From assembly GCF_964355755.1 (NCBI RefSeq), contig NC_092678.1, forward strand, positions 10,266,922 through 10,330,921: DNA of 64,000 bases. The letters run 5' to 3'. A program made the translations under genes and the position numbers. Shown one piece after another: positions 1-9,879 of the stretch. The stretch's first letter is position 1. Each line of letters begins with the position of its first letter. Source of the stretch: Antedon mediterranea (taxonomy: Eukaryota > Echinodermata > Crinoidea > Comatulida > Antedonidae). The notes beneath the pieces were generated by a model, which saw only the letters and a program-made list of their open reading frames with translations, was not told where the DNA came from and did not search any database.

Positions 1-1340
1 GAGCACTTTGGTGTTTTTCTGTTAAAAAGTATTTTCGAAAATCACAAAATGGCCTAAAACGTCTCCAAATGCGATTTGAAGCTATTCTGTACACTTTGAT
101 GTTTTGTGTGAAAAAGTTTTGTCAAAATGCTCAAAATGGTCTAAAACGTTTTTAAAACGATATTAAGCTATTTTGTGCTCTTTGATGTGTTTGTATAACC
201 AAGTTTTTTCGAAAATCACAAAATGGTCTAAAACGTCTCCAAATGCGATTTGAAGCTTTTCCAAGCACTTTGCTGTTTTTATGTTAACAATTTTTTTCGA
301 AAATCATAAAATGGTCTAAAACGTCTCCAAATGCGATTTGAAGCTATTCTGTACACTTTGATGTTTTGTGTGAAAAGTTTTGTCGAAATGCTCAAAATGG
401 TCTAAAACGTTTTTAAAACGATATTAAGCTATTTTGTGCTCTTTGATGTTTTTGTGTAACCAAGTTTCATCGAAATGAGCAAAATGGTCTAAAACGTCTC
501 CAAATGCGATTTGAAGCTTTTCTAAGCACTTTGGTGTTTTTATGTTAACAAGTTTTTTCGAAAATCACAAAATGGTCTAAAACGTCTCCAAATGCGATTT
601 GAAGATATTCTGAGCACTTTGCTGTTTTTATGTTAACAAGTTTTTTCGAAAATCACAAAATGGTCTAAAACGTCTCAAAATGCTATTTGAAGGTATTCTG
701 AGCACTTTGGTGTTTTTGTGTGAAAAGTTTTAACGAAATGCTCAAAATGGTCTAAAACGGTTCTAATGTGATTTTAAGCACTTTGATGTTTTTGTATAAC
801 CAAGTTTCATCGAAATGCTCAAAATGGTCTAAAACGTTTTTAAAACGATATTAAGCTATTTTGTGCTCTTTGATGTTTTTGTGTAACGAAGTTTCATCGA
901 AATGAACAAAATGGTCTAAAACGTCTCCAAATGCGATTTGAAGCTTTTCCAAGCACTTTGCTGTTTTTATGTTAACAAGTTTTTTCGAAAATCACAAAAT
1001 GGCCTAAAACGTCTCAAAATGCGATTTCAAGGTATTCTGAGCACTTTGGTGTTTTTGTGTGAAAGGTTTTAACGAAATGCTCAAAATGGTCTAAAACGGT
1101 TTCTAATGTGATTTAAAGCACTTTGATGTTTTTGTATAACCAAGTTTCATCGAAATGCACAAAATGGTCTAAAACGTCTCCAAATGCGATTTGAAGCTTT
1201 TCTAAGCACTTTGCTGTTTTTATGTTAACAAGTTTTTTCGAAAATCACAAAATGGTCTAAAACGTCTCCAAATGCGATTTGAAGATATTCTGAGCACTTT
1301 GGTGTTTTTATGTTAAAAAGTTTTTTCGAAAATCACAAAA

Positions 1341-1428
1341 TGGTCTAAAACGTCTCCAAATGCGATTTGAAGATATTCTGAGCACTTTGGTGTTTTTATG
1401 TTAACAAGTTTTTTCGAAAATCACAAAA
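1341..1428 (+). repeat. Representative 88-bp monomer, GATATTCTGAGCAC class
   Basis: This is a clean example of the commonest 88-bp class. After the landmark it reads CGTCTCCAAATGCGATTTG, then GATATTCTGAGCACTTTGG, then a T-run, ATGTTAACAAG (in other copies ATGTTAAAAAG), and the palindrome TTTTCGAAAA. G+C is close to 31%. The class often occurs in direct runs of two or three, for example near 1970-2130 and 14080-14520, suggesting local one-unit expansion. Confidence 0.93.
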
Positions 1429-1515
1429 TGGTCTAAAACGTCTCCAAATGCGATTTGAAGCTATTCTGTACACTTTGATGTTTTGTGTGAAAAAGTTTTG
1501 TCGAAATGCTCAAAA
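1429..1515 (+). repeat. Representative 87-bp monomer, GCTATTCTGTACAC class
   Basis: This class has GCTATTCTGTACACTTTGAT in the middle, TTTTGTGTGAAAAAG instead of the ATGTTAA segment, and a GTCGAAATGCTCAAAA tail. It is nearly always followed by the CGTTTTTAAAACG class, so the two behave as a linked 174-bp dimer through the window. Variants with a GTCAAAATGCTC tail, GCTCTTCTG, or GCTATTCTATACAC mark particular block copies and are useful for tracing duplications. Confidence 0.9.
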
Positions 1516-1602
1516 TGGTCTAAAACGTTTTTAAAACGATATTAAGCTATTTTGTGCTCTTTGATGTTTTTCTGTAACCAAGTTTTATCGAAATGAACAA
1601 AA
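1516..1602 (+). repeat. Representative 87-bp monomer, CGTTTTTAAAACGATATT class
   Basis: This unit replaces the usual CGTCTCCAAATGCGATT segment with CGTTTTTAAAACGATATT and continues with AAGCTATTTTGTGCTCTTTG. It ends in a GTAACCAAG box followed by an ATCGAAATGAAC or TTCGAAAATCAC tail. It follows the GCTATTCTGTACAC unit in almost every occurrence. A rarer version with TTTTAAATACGATATT and CTGTTTTGTGCAC occurs near 3245, 24880, 32920, 42655, 46490, 48535 and 56845; a related unit with CTCAAAATACGATATT occurs near 19550, 23865, 38715, 41820, 53330 and 63780. Confidence 0.9.
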
Positions 1603-1690
1603 TGGTCTAAAACGTCTCCAAATGCGATTTGAAGCTTTTCCAAGCACTTTGCTGTTTTTATGTTAACAAGTTTTTTCGAAAATCACAAAA
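1603..1690 (+). repeat. Representative 88-bp monomer, GAAGCTTTTCCAAGCAC class
   Basis: This class carries GAAGCTTTTCCAAGCAC or GAAGCTTTTCTAAGCAC, then CTTTGCTG or CTTTGGTG, and ATGTTAACAAG. It therefore holds both an AAGCTT hexamer and a GTTAAC hexamer once per unit. A short version of about 84 bp that lacks four bases at GTTAA(caag) occurs near 6865, 28592, 29447, 31508, 45089, 47973 and 60465. Confidence 0.9.
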
Positions 1691-1855
1691 TGGTCTAAAA
1701 CGTCTCAAAATGCGATTTGAAGGTATTCTGAGCACTTTGGTGTTTTTGTGTGAAAAGTTTTAACGAAATGCTCAAAATTGTCTAAAACGGTTTCTAATGT
1801 GATTTTAAGCACTTTGATGTTTTTGTAAAACCAAGTTTCATCGAAATGAACAAAA
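1691..1855 (+). repeat. Linked 87 + 78 bp monomer pair (GGTATTC unit, then CGGTTTCTAATG unit)
   Basis: The first unit (1691-1777, 87 bp) carries CGTCTCAAAATGCG, GAAGGTATTCTGAGCAC and AAAAGTTTTAACGAAATGC. The second (1778-1855, 78 bp) carries CGGTTTCTAATGTGATTTT followed directly by AAGCACTTTGATG, so about nine bases found in the other classes between these two boxes are missing. The two units travel together almost everywhere in the window, so the nine-base deletion probably happened once in an ancestor and then spread with its neighbour. Confidence 0.9.
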
Positions 1856-2104
1856 TGGTCTAAAATGTCTCCAAATGCGATTTGAAGCTTTTCCAAGCAC
1901 TTTGCTGTTTTTATGTTAACAAGCTTTTTCGAAAATCACAAAATGGTCTAAAACGTCTCCAAATGCGATTTGAAGATATTCTGAGCACTTTGGTGTTTTT
2001 ATGTTAAAAAGTTTTTTCGAAAATCACAAAATGGTCTAAAACGTCTCCAAATGCGATTTGAAGATATTCTGAGCACTTTGGTGTTTTTATGTTAAAAAGT
2101 TTTT

Positions 2105-5100
2105 TCGAAAATCACAAAATGGTCTAAAACGTCTCCAAATGCGATTTGAAGCTATTCTGTACACTTTGATGTTTTGTGTGAAAAAGTTTTGTCGAAATGC
2201 TCAAAATGGTTTAAAACGTTTTTAAAACGATATTAAGTTATTTTGTGCTCTTTGATGTTTTTGTGTAACCAAGTTTCATCGAAATGAACAAAATGGTCTA
2301 AAACGTCTCCAAATGCGATTTGAAGCTTTTCCAAGCACTTTGCTGTTTTTATGTTAACAAGTTTTTTCGAAAATCACAAAATGGTGTAAAACGTCTCAAA
2401 ATGCGATTTGAAGGTATTCTGAGCACTTTGGTGTTTTTGTGTGAAAAGTTTTAACGAAATGCTCAAAATGGTCTAAAACGGTTCTAATGTGATTTTAAGC
2501 TATTCTAGACACTTTGATGTTTTGTGTGAAAAAGTTTTCTCGAAATGCTCAAAATGGTCTAAAACGTTTTCCAATACCATATTAAGCTATTTTGTGCAAT
2601 TTGATGTTTTTGTGTAACCAAGTTTTTTGAAATGCGATTTGAAGATATTCTGAGGACTCTGGTGTTTTTATGTTAAAAAGTTTTTTCGAAAATCACAAAA
2701 TGGTCTAAAACGTCTCCAAATGCGATTTGAAGATATTCTGAGCACTTTGGTGTTTTTATGTTAAAAAGTTTTTTCGAAAATCACAAAATGGTCTAAAACG
2801 TCTCCAAATGCGAGTTGAAGCTATTCTGTACACTTTGATGTTTTGTGTGAAAAAGTTTTGTCGAAATGCTCAAAATGGTCTAAAACGTTTTTAAAACGAT
2901 ATTAAGCTATTTTGTGCTCTTTGATGTTTTTGTGTAACCAAGTTTTTTCGAAAATCACAAAATGGTCTAAAACGTCTCCAAATGCGATTTGAAGCTTTTC
3001 TAAGCACTTTGGTGTTTTTATGTTAACAAGTTTTTTCGCAAATCACAAAATGGTCTAAAACGTCTCCAAATGCGATTTGAAGATATTCTGAGCACATTGG
3101 TGTTTTTATGTTAAAAAAGTTTTTTCGAAAATCACAAAATGGTCTAAAACGTTTCCAAATGCGATTTGAAGCTCTTCTGTACACTTTGATGTTTTGTGTG
3201 AAAAAGTTTTTTCGAAATGCTCAAAATGGTCTAAAACGTTTTTAAATACGATATTAAGCTGTTTTGTGCACTTTGATGGTTTGTGTGAAAAGTTTTAACG
3301 AAATGCTCAAAATGGTCAAAAACGGTTTCTAATGTGATTTTAAGCACTTTGATGTTTTTGTGTAACCAAGTTTTTTCGAAAATCACAAATTGGTCTAAAA
3401 CGTCTCCAAATGCGATTTGAAGCTTTTCTAAACACTTTGGTGCTTTTATGTTAACAAGTTTTTTCGAAAATCACAAAATGGTCTAAAACGTCTCCAAATG
3501 CGATTTGAAGCTTTTCTAAACACTTTGGTGTTTTTATGTTAACAAGTTTTTTCGAAAATCACAAAATGGTCTAAAACGTCTTCAAATGCGATTTGAAGAT
3601 ATTCTGAGCACTTTGGTGTTTTTCTGTTAAAAAGTTTTTTCGAAAATCACAAAATGGTCTAAAACGTCTCCAAATGCGATTTGAAGCTCTTCTGTACACT
3701 TTGATGTTTTGTGTGAAAAAGTTTTCTCGAAATGCTCAAAATGGTCTAAAACGTTTTCCAATACCATATTAAGCTATTTTGTGCAATTTGATGTTTTTAT
3801 GTAACCAAGTTTTTTGAAATGCGATTTGAAGATATTCTGAGCACTTTGGTGTTTTTATGTTAAAAAGTTTTTTCGAAAATCACAAAATGGTCTAAAACGT
3901 CTCCAAATGCGATTTGAAGATATTCTGAGCACTTTGGTGTTTTTATGTTAAAAAGTTTTTTCGAAAATCACAAAATGGTCTAAAACGTCTCCAAATGCGA
4001 TTTGAAGCTATTCTGTACACTTTGATGTTTTGTGTGAAAAAGTTTTGTCGAAATGCTCAAAATGGTCTAAAACGTTTTTAAAACGATATTAAGCTATTTT
4101 GTGCTCTTTGATGTTTTTGTGTAACCAAGTTTTTTCGAAAATCACAAAATGGTCTAAAACGTCTCCAAATGCGATTTGAAGCTTTTCTAAGCACTTTGGT
4201 GTTTTTATGTTAACAAGTTTTTTCGAAAATCACAAAATGGTCTAAAACGTCTCAAAATGCGATTTGAAGGTATTCTGAGCACTTTGGTGTTTTTGTGTGA
4301 AAAGTTTTAACGAAATGCTCAAAATGGTCTAAAACGGTTTCTAATGTGATTTTAAGCACTTTGATGTTTTTGTGTAACCAAGTTTTTTCGAAAATCACAA
4401 AATGGTCTAAAACGTCTCCAAATGCGATTTGAAGCTATTCTGTACACTTTGATGTTTTGTGTGAAAAAAGTTTTGTCGAAATGCTCAAAATGGTCTAAAA
4501 CGTTTTTAAAACGATATTGAGCTATTTTGTGCTCTTTGATGTTTTTGTGTAACCAAGTTTTATCGAAATGAACAAAATGGTCTAAAACGTCTCCAAATGC
4601 GATTTGAAGCTTTTCCAAGCACTTTGCTGTTTTTATATTAAGTTTTTTCGAAAATCACAAAATGGTCTAAAACGTCTCTAAATGCGATTTGAAGGTATTC
4701 TGAGCAATTTGGTGTTTTTGTGTGAAAAGTTTTAACGAAATGCTCAAAATTGTCTAAAACGGTTTCTAATGTGATTTTAAGCACTTTGATGTTTTTGTAA
4801 AACCAAGTTTCATCGAAATGCACAAAATGGTCTAAAACGTCTCCAAATGCGATTTGAAGCTATTCTGTACACTTTGATGTTTTGTGTGAAAAAAGTTTTG
4901 TCGAAATGCTCAAAATGGTCTAAAACGTTTTTAAAACGATATTAAGCTATTTTGTGCTCTTTGATGTTTTTGTGTAACCAAGTTTTATCGAAATGAACAA
5001 AATGGTCTAAAACGTCTCCAAATGCGATTTGAAGCTTTTCCAAGCACTTTGCTGTTTTTATGTTAACAGGTTTTTTCGAAAATCACAAAATGGTCTAAAA

Positions 5101-6575
5101 CGTCTCAAAATGCGATTTGAAGGTATTCTGAGCACTTTGGTGTTTTTGTGTGAAAAGTTTTAACGAAATGCTCAAAATTGTCTAAAACGGTTTCTAATGT
5201 GATTTTAAGCACTTTGATGTTTTTGTAAAACCAAGTTTCATCGAAATGCACAAAATGGTCTAAAATGTCTCCAAATGCGATTTGAAGCTTTTCCAAGCAC
5301 TTTGCTGTTTTTATGTTAACAAGCTTTTTCGAAAATCACAAAAGGGTCTAAAACGTCTCCAAATGTGATTTGAAGATATTCTGAGCACTTTGGTATTTTT
5401 ATGTTAAAAAGTTTTTTCGAAAATCACAAAATGGTCTAAAACGTCTCCAAATGCGATTTGAAGATATTCTGAGCACTTTGGTGTTTTTATGTTAAAAAGT
5501 TTTTTCGAAAATCACAAAATGGTCTAAAACGTCTCCAAATGCGATTTGAAGCTATTCTGTACACTTTGATGTTTTGTGTGAAAAAGTTTTGTCGAAATGC
5601 TCAAAATGGTTTAAAACGTTTTTAAAACGATATTAAGCTATTTTGTGCTCTTTGATGTTTTTGTATAACCAAGTTTCATCGAAATGCACAAAATGGTCTA
5701 AAACGTCTCCAAATACGATTTGAAGCTTTTCCAAGCACTTTGCTGTTTTTATGTTAACAAGTTTTTTCGAAAATCACAAAATTGTCTAAAACGTCTCAAA
5801 ATGCGATTTGAAGGTATTCTGAGCACTTTGGTGTTTTTGTGTGAAAAGTTTTAACGAAAAGCTCAAAATGGTCTAAAACGGTTCTAATGTGATTTTAAGC
5901 ACTTTGATGTTTTTGTACAACCAAGTTTCATCGAAATGCTCAAAATGGTCTAAAACGTTTTTAAAACGATATTAAGCTATTTTGTGCTCTTTGATGTTTT
6001 TGTGTAACCAAGTTTTTTTCGAAAATCACAAAATGGTCTAAAACGTCTCCAAATGCGATTTGAAGCTTTTCTAAGCACTTTGGTGTTTTTATGTTAACAA
6101 GTTTTTTCGAAAATCGCAAAATGGTCTAAAACGTCTCAAAATGCGATTTGAAGGTATTCTGAGCACTTTGGTGTTTTTGTGTGAAAAGTTTTAACGAAAT
6201 GCTCAAAATGGTCTAAAACGGTTTCTAATGTGATTTTAACCACTTTGATGTTTTTGTGTAACCAAGTTCTTTTCGAAAATCACAAAATGGTCTAAAACGT
6301 CTCCAAATGCGATTTGAAGCTTTTCTAAGCACTTTGGTGTTTTTATGTTAACAAGTTTTTTCGAAAATCACAAAATGGTCTAAAACGTCTCAAAATGCGA
6401 TTTGAAGGTATTCTGAGCACTTTGGTGTTTTTGTGTGAAAAGTTTTAACGAAATGCTCAAAATGGTCTAAAACGGTTTCTAATGTGATTTTAACCACTTT
6501 GATGTTTTTGTGTAACCAAGTTTTTTCGAAAATCACAAAATGGTCTAAAACGTCTCCAAATGCGATTTGAAGCTT
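2105..6575 (+). repeat. About 4.5-kb block, copy 1 (others at 31.8, 45.4 and 55.7 kb)
   Basis: The block is recognised by an ordered series of rare variants: AAGTTATTTTGTGC near 2236, a TGGTGTAAAACG landmark at 2382, the 146-bp fused unit at 2555, CTGAGGACTCTGG near 2650, TTCGCAAATCAC near 3037, GGTGCTTTTATG near 3440, a second fused unit near 3810, and short ATATTAAG units near 4637. The same series appears in the same order near 31.8-36.3, 45.35-47.6 (partial) and 55.7-60.2 kb. Confidence 0.9.
2555..2700 (+). repeat. Fused 146-bp unit: two monomers joined by an internal deletion
   Basis: Landmark to landmark this unit is 146 bp, where two normal monomers would take about 175 bp. The first half is a CGTTTTCCAATACCATATT unit; its GTAACCAAGTTTTTT box runs straight into GAAATGCGATTTGAAG of the next unit, so the tail, landmark and CGTCTCC segment are missing. 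The same junction occurs near 3810, 24520, 32295, 33570, 42300, 45870, 47060, 56230 and 57412, each time inside a larger copied block, so it marks shared descent. Confidence 0.88.
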
Positions 6576-7100
6576 TTCTAAGCACTTTGGTGTTTTTATG
6601 TTAACAAGTTTTTTCGAAAATCACAAAATGGTCTAAAACGTCTCCAAATGCGATTTGAAGCTATTCTGTACACTTTGATGTTTTGTGTGAAAAAAGTTTT
6701 GTCGAAATGCTCAAAATGGTCTAAAACGTTTTTAAAACGATATTAAGCTATTTTGTGCTCTTTGATGTTTTTGTGTAACCAAGTTTTATCGAAATGAACA
6801 AAATGTTCTAAAACGTCTCCAAATGCGATTTGAAGCTTTTCCAAGCACTTTGCTGTTTTTATGTTAAGTTTTTTCGAAAATCACAAATTGGTCTAAAACG
6901 TCTCTAAATGCGAGTTGAAGGTATTCTGAGCACTTTGGTGTTTTTGTGTGAAAAGTTTTAACGAAATGCTCAAAATTGTCTAAAACGGTTTCTAATGTGA
7001 TTTTAAGCACTTTGATGTTTTTGTAAAACCAAGTTTCATCGAAATGCACAAAATGGTCTAAAACGTCTCCAAATGCGATTTGAAGCTTTTCCAAGCACTT
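5450..7100 (+). repeat. GTTCTTTTCG block, first of several copies
   Basis: A run with AAATACGATTTG, CGAAAAGCTC, GTACAACC, AAGTTTTTTTCG, AAAATCGCAAAA and the one-base variant GTTCTTTTCG (here at 6266) recurs in whole or part. GTTCTTTTCG is also seen at 26620, 28256, 29111, 30908, 36018, 44490, 51403, 52860 and 59866. These ten occurrences make this one of the most often copied segments of the window. Confidence 0.85.
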
Positions 7101-7545
7101 TGCTGTTTTTATGTTAACAAGCTTTTTCGAAAATCACAAAATGGTCTAAAACGTCTCCAAATGCGATTTGAAGATATTCTGAGCACTTTGGTGTTTTTAT
7201 GTTAAAAAGTTTTTTCGAAAATCACAAAATGGTCTAAAACGTCTCCAAATGCGATTTGAAGCTCTTCTGTACACTTTGATGTTTTGTGTGAATAAGTTTT
7301 GTCAAAATGCTCAAAATGGTCTAAAACGTTTTTAAAACGATATTAAGCTATTTTGTGCTCTTTGATGTTTTTGTATAACCAAGTTTTTTCGAAAATCACA
7401 AAATTGTCTAAAACGTCTCCAAATGCGATTTGAAGATATTCTGAGCACTTTGGTGTTTTTATGTTAAAAAGTTTTTTCGAAAATCACAAAATGGTCTAAA
7501 ACGTCTCCAAATGCGATTTGAAGATATTCTGAGCACTTTGGTGTT

Positions 7546-9879
7546 TTGTGTGAAAAGTTTTGTCGAAATGCTCAAAATGGTCTAAAACGTTTTTAAAACG
7601 ATATTAAGCTATTTTGTGCTCTTTGATGTTTTTGTGTAACCAAGTTTCATCGAAATGAACAAAATGGTCTAAAACGTCTCCAAATGCGATTTGAAGCTTT
7701 TCTAAGCACTTTGGTGTTTTTATGTTAACAAGTTTTTTCGAAAATCACAAAATGGTCTAAAACGTCTCCAAATGCGATTTGAAGATATTCTGAGCACTTT
7801 GCTGTTTTTATGTTAACAAGTTTTTTCGAAAATCACAAAATGGTCTAAAACGTCTCAAAATGCTATTTGAAGGTATTCTGAGCACTTTGGTGTTTTTGTG
7901 TGAAAAGTTTTAACGAAATGCTCAAAATGGTCTAAAACGGTTCTAATGTGATTTTAAGCACTTTGATGTTTTTGTATAACCAAGTTTCATCGAAATGCTC
8001 AAAATGGTCTAAAACGTTTTTAAAACGATATTAAGCTATTTTGTGCTCTTTGATGTTTTTGTGTAACGAAGTTTCATCGAAATGAACAAAATGGTCTAAA
8101 ACGTCTCCAAATGCGATTTGAAGCTTTTCCAAGCACTTTGCTGTTTTTATGTTAACAAGTTTTTTCGAAAATCACAAAATGGCCTAAAACCTCTCAAAAT
8201 GCGATTTCAAGGTATTCTGAGCACTTTGGTGTTTTTGTGTGAAAGGTTTTAACGAAATGCTCAAAATGGTCTAAAACGGTTTCTAATGTGATTTTAAGCA
8301 CTTTGATGTTTTTGTATAACCAAGTTTCATCAAAATGCACAAAATGGTCTAAAACGTCTCCAAATGCGATTTGAAGCTTTTCTAAGCACTTTGCTGTTTT
8401 TATGTTAAAAAGTTTTTTCGAAAATCACAAAATGGTCTAAAACGTCTCCAAATGCGATTTGAAGATATTCTGAGCACTTTGGTGTTTTTATGTTAAAAAG
8501 TTTTTTCGAAAATCACAAAATGGTCTAAAACGTCTCCAAATGCGATTTGAAGATATTCTGAGCACTTTGGTGTTTTTATGTTAAAAAGTTTTTTCGAAAA
8601 TCACAAAATGGTCTAAAACGTCTCCAAATGCGATTTGAAGCTATTCTGTACACTTTGATGTTTTGTGTGAAAAAGTTTTGTCGAAATGCTCAAAATGGTC
8701 TAAAACGTTTTTAAAACGATATTAAGCTATTTTGTGCTCTTTGATGTTTTTGTGTAACCAAGTTTTATCGAAATGAACAAAATGGTCTAAAACGTCTCCA
8801 AATGCGATTTGAAGCTTTTCTAAGCACTTTGCTGTTTTTATGTTAACAAGTTTTTTCGAAAATCACAAAATGGTCTAAAACGTCTCCAAATGGGATTTGA
8901 AGCTTTTCTAAGCACTTTGGTGTTTTTATGTTAACAAGTTTTTTCGAAAAACACAAAATGGTCTAAAACGTCTCCAAATGCGATTTGAAGATATTCTGAG
9001 CACTTTGGTGTTTTTATGTTAAAAAGTATTTTCGAAAATCACAAAATGGTCTAAAACGTCTCCAAATGCGATTTGAAGCTCTTCTGTACACTTTGATGTT
9101 TTGTGTGAAAAAGTTTAGTCGAAATGCTCAAAATGGTCTAAAACGTTTTTAAAACGATATTAAGCTATTTTGTGCTCTTTGATGTTTTTGTGTAACCAAG
9201 TTTCATCGAAAATCACAAAATGGTCTAAAACGTCTCCAAATGCGATTTGAAGCTTTTCCAAGCACTTTGCTGTTTTTATGTTAACAAGTTTTTTCGAAAA
9301 TCACAAAATGGTCTAAAACGTCTCAAAATGCGATTTGAAGGTATTCTGAGCACTTTGGTGTTTTTGTGTGAAAAGTTTTAACGAAATGCTCAAAATTGTC
9401 TAAAACGGTTTCTAATGTGATTTTAAGCACTTTGATGTTTTTGTAAAACCAAGTTTCATCGAAATGAACAAAATGGTCTAAAATGTCTCCAAATGCGATT
9501 TGAAGCTTTTCCAAGCACTTTGCTGTTTTTATGTTAACAAGCTTTTTCGAAAATCACAAAATGGTCTAAAACGTCTCCAAATGCGATTTGAAGATATTCT
9601 GAGCACTTTGGTGTTTTTATGTTAAAAAGTTTTTTCGAAAATCACAAAATGGTCTAAAACGTCTCCAAATGCGATTTGAAGATATTCTAAGCACTTTGGT
9701 GTTTTTATGTTAACAAGTTTTTTCGAAAATCACAAAATGGTCTAAAACGTCTCCAAATGCGATTTGAAGATATTCTGAGCACTTTGGTGTTTTTCTGTTA
9801 AAAAGTATTTTCGAAAATCACAAAATGGTCTAAAACGTCTCCAAATGCAATTTGAAGCTATTCTGTACACTTTGATGTT
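7546..9879 (+). repeat. 2334-bp tandem duplication, unit 1
   Basis: This segment of about 27 monomers is repeated immediately at 9880-12214. Shared rare variants include CATCAAAATGCAC near 8330, CCAAATGGGATTTG near 8885, CGAAAAACACAAAA near 8945 and GTTTAGTCG near 9112, each recurring exactly 2334 bp later. I saw no substitution between the units when comparing them by eye. The left junction lies in a chimeric monomer near 7531-7560, where GAGCACTTTGGTG joins TTTTGTGTGAAAAG. Edges are uncertain by some tens of bases. Confidence 0.9.

Larger units (their letters stand above)
1..8550 (+). repeat. Large block, copy 1 (returns at 53601-62062)
   Basis: Base 1 aligns with base 53601 and the match holds at a constant offset of 53600 through about 7040. 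The other copy then lacks one 88-bp monomer (offset 53512) and later one T (offset 53511). The match ends near 8550, where this copy continues with a GATATTCTGAGC unit and the other with a GCTATTCTATACAC unit. By eye I noticed only about a dozen substitutions, for example at 253, 3051 and 6929. The left end is cut by the window edge, so the full block is longer. It contains one copy of the 2105-6575 block and the start of the 2334-bp tandem pair. Confidence 0.92.

Noticed and set aside
1394-1404. Yeast-type ARS core (WTTTAYRTTTW)
   Set aside because: TTTTATGTTAA matches 10 of 11 positions, but such matches are expected by chance in sequence with about 69% A+T, and there is no reason to think the host uses this consensus.
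1405-1420. CENP-B box
   Set aside because: On the minus strand TTCGAAAAAAC matches the first part of the TTCGnnnnAnnCGGG pattern, but the required CGGG is absent in every class I checked.
4352-4618. Minus-strand open frame of 88 codons, also at 34104-34370 and 57952-58218, and the many similar 61-76 codon frames
   Set aside because: All are read across satellite monomers, repeat with the monomer period, and exist because 87 and 78 are multiples of three. They have no surrounding gene structure, and their copies differ only as the satellite blocks do. Not annotated as genes.
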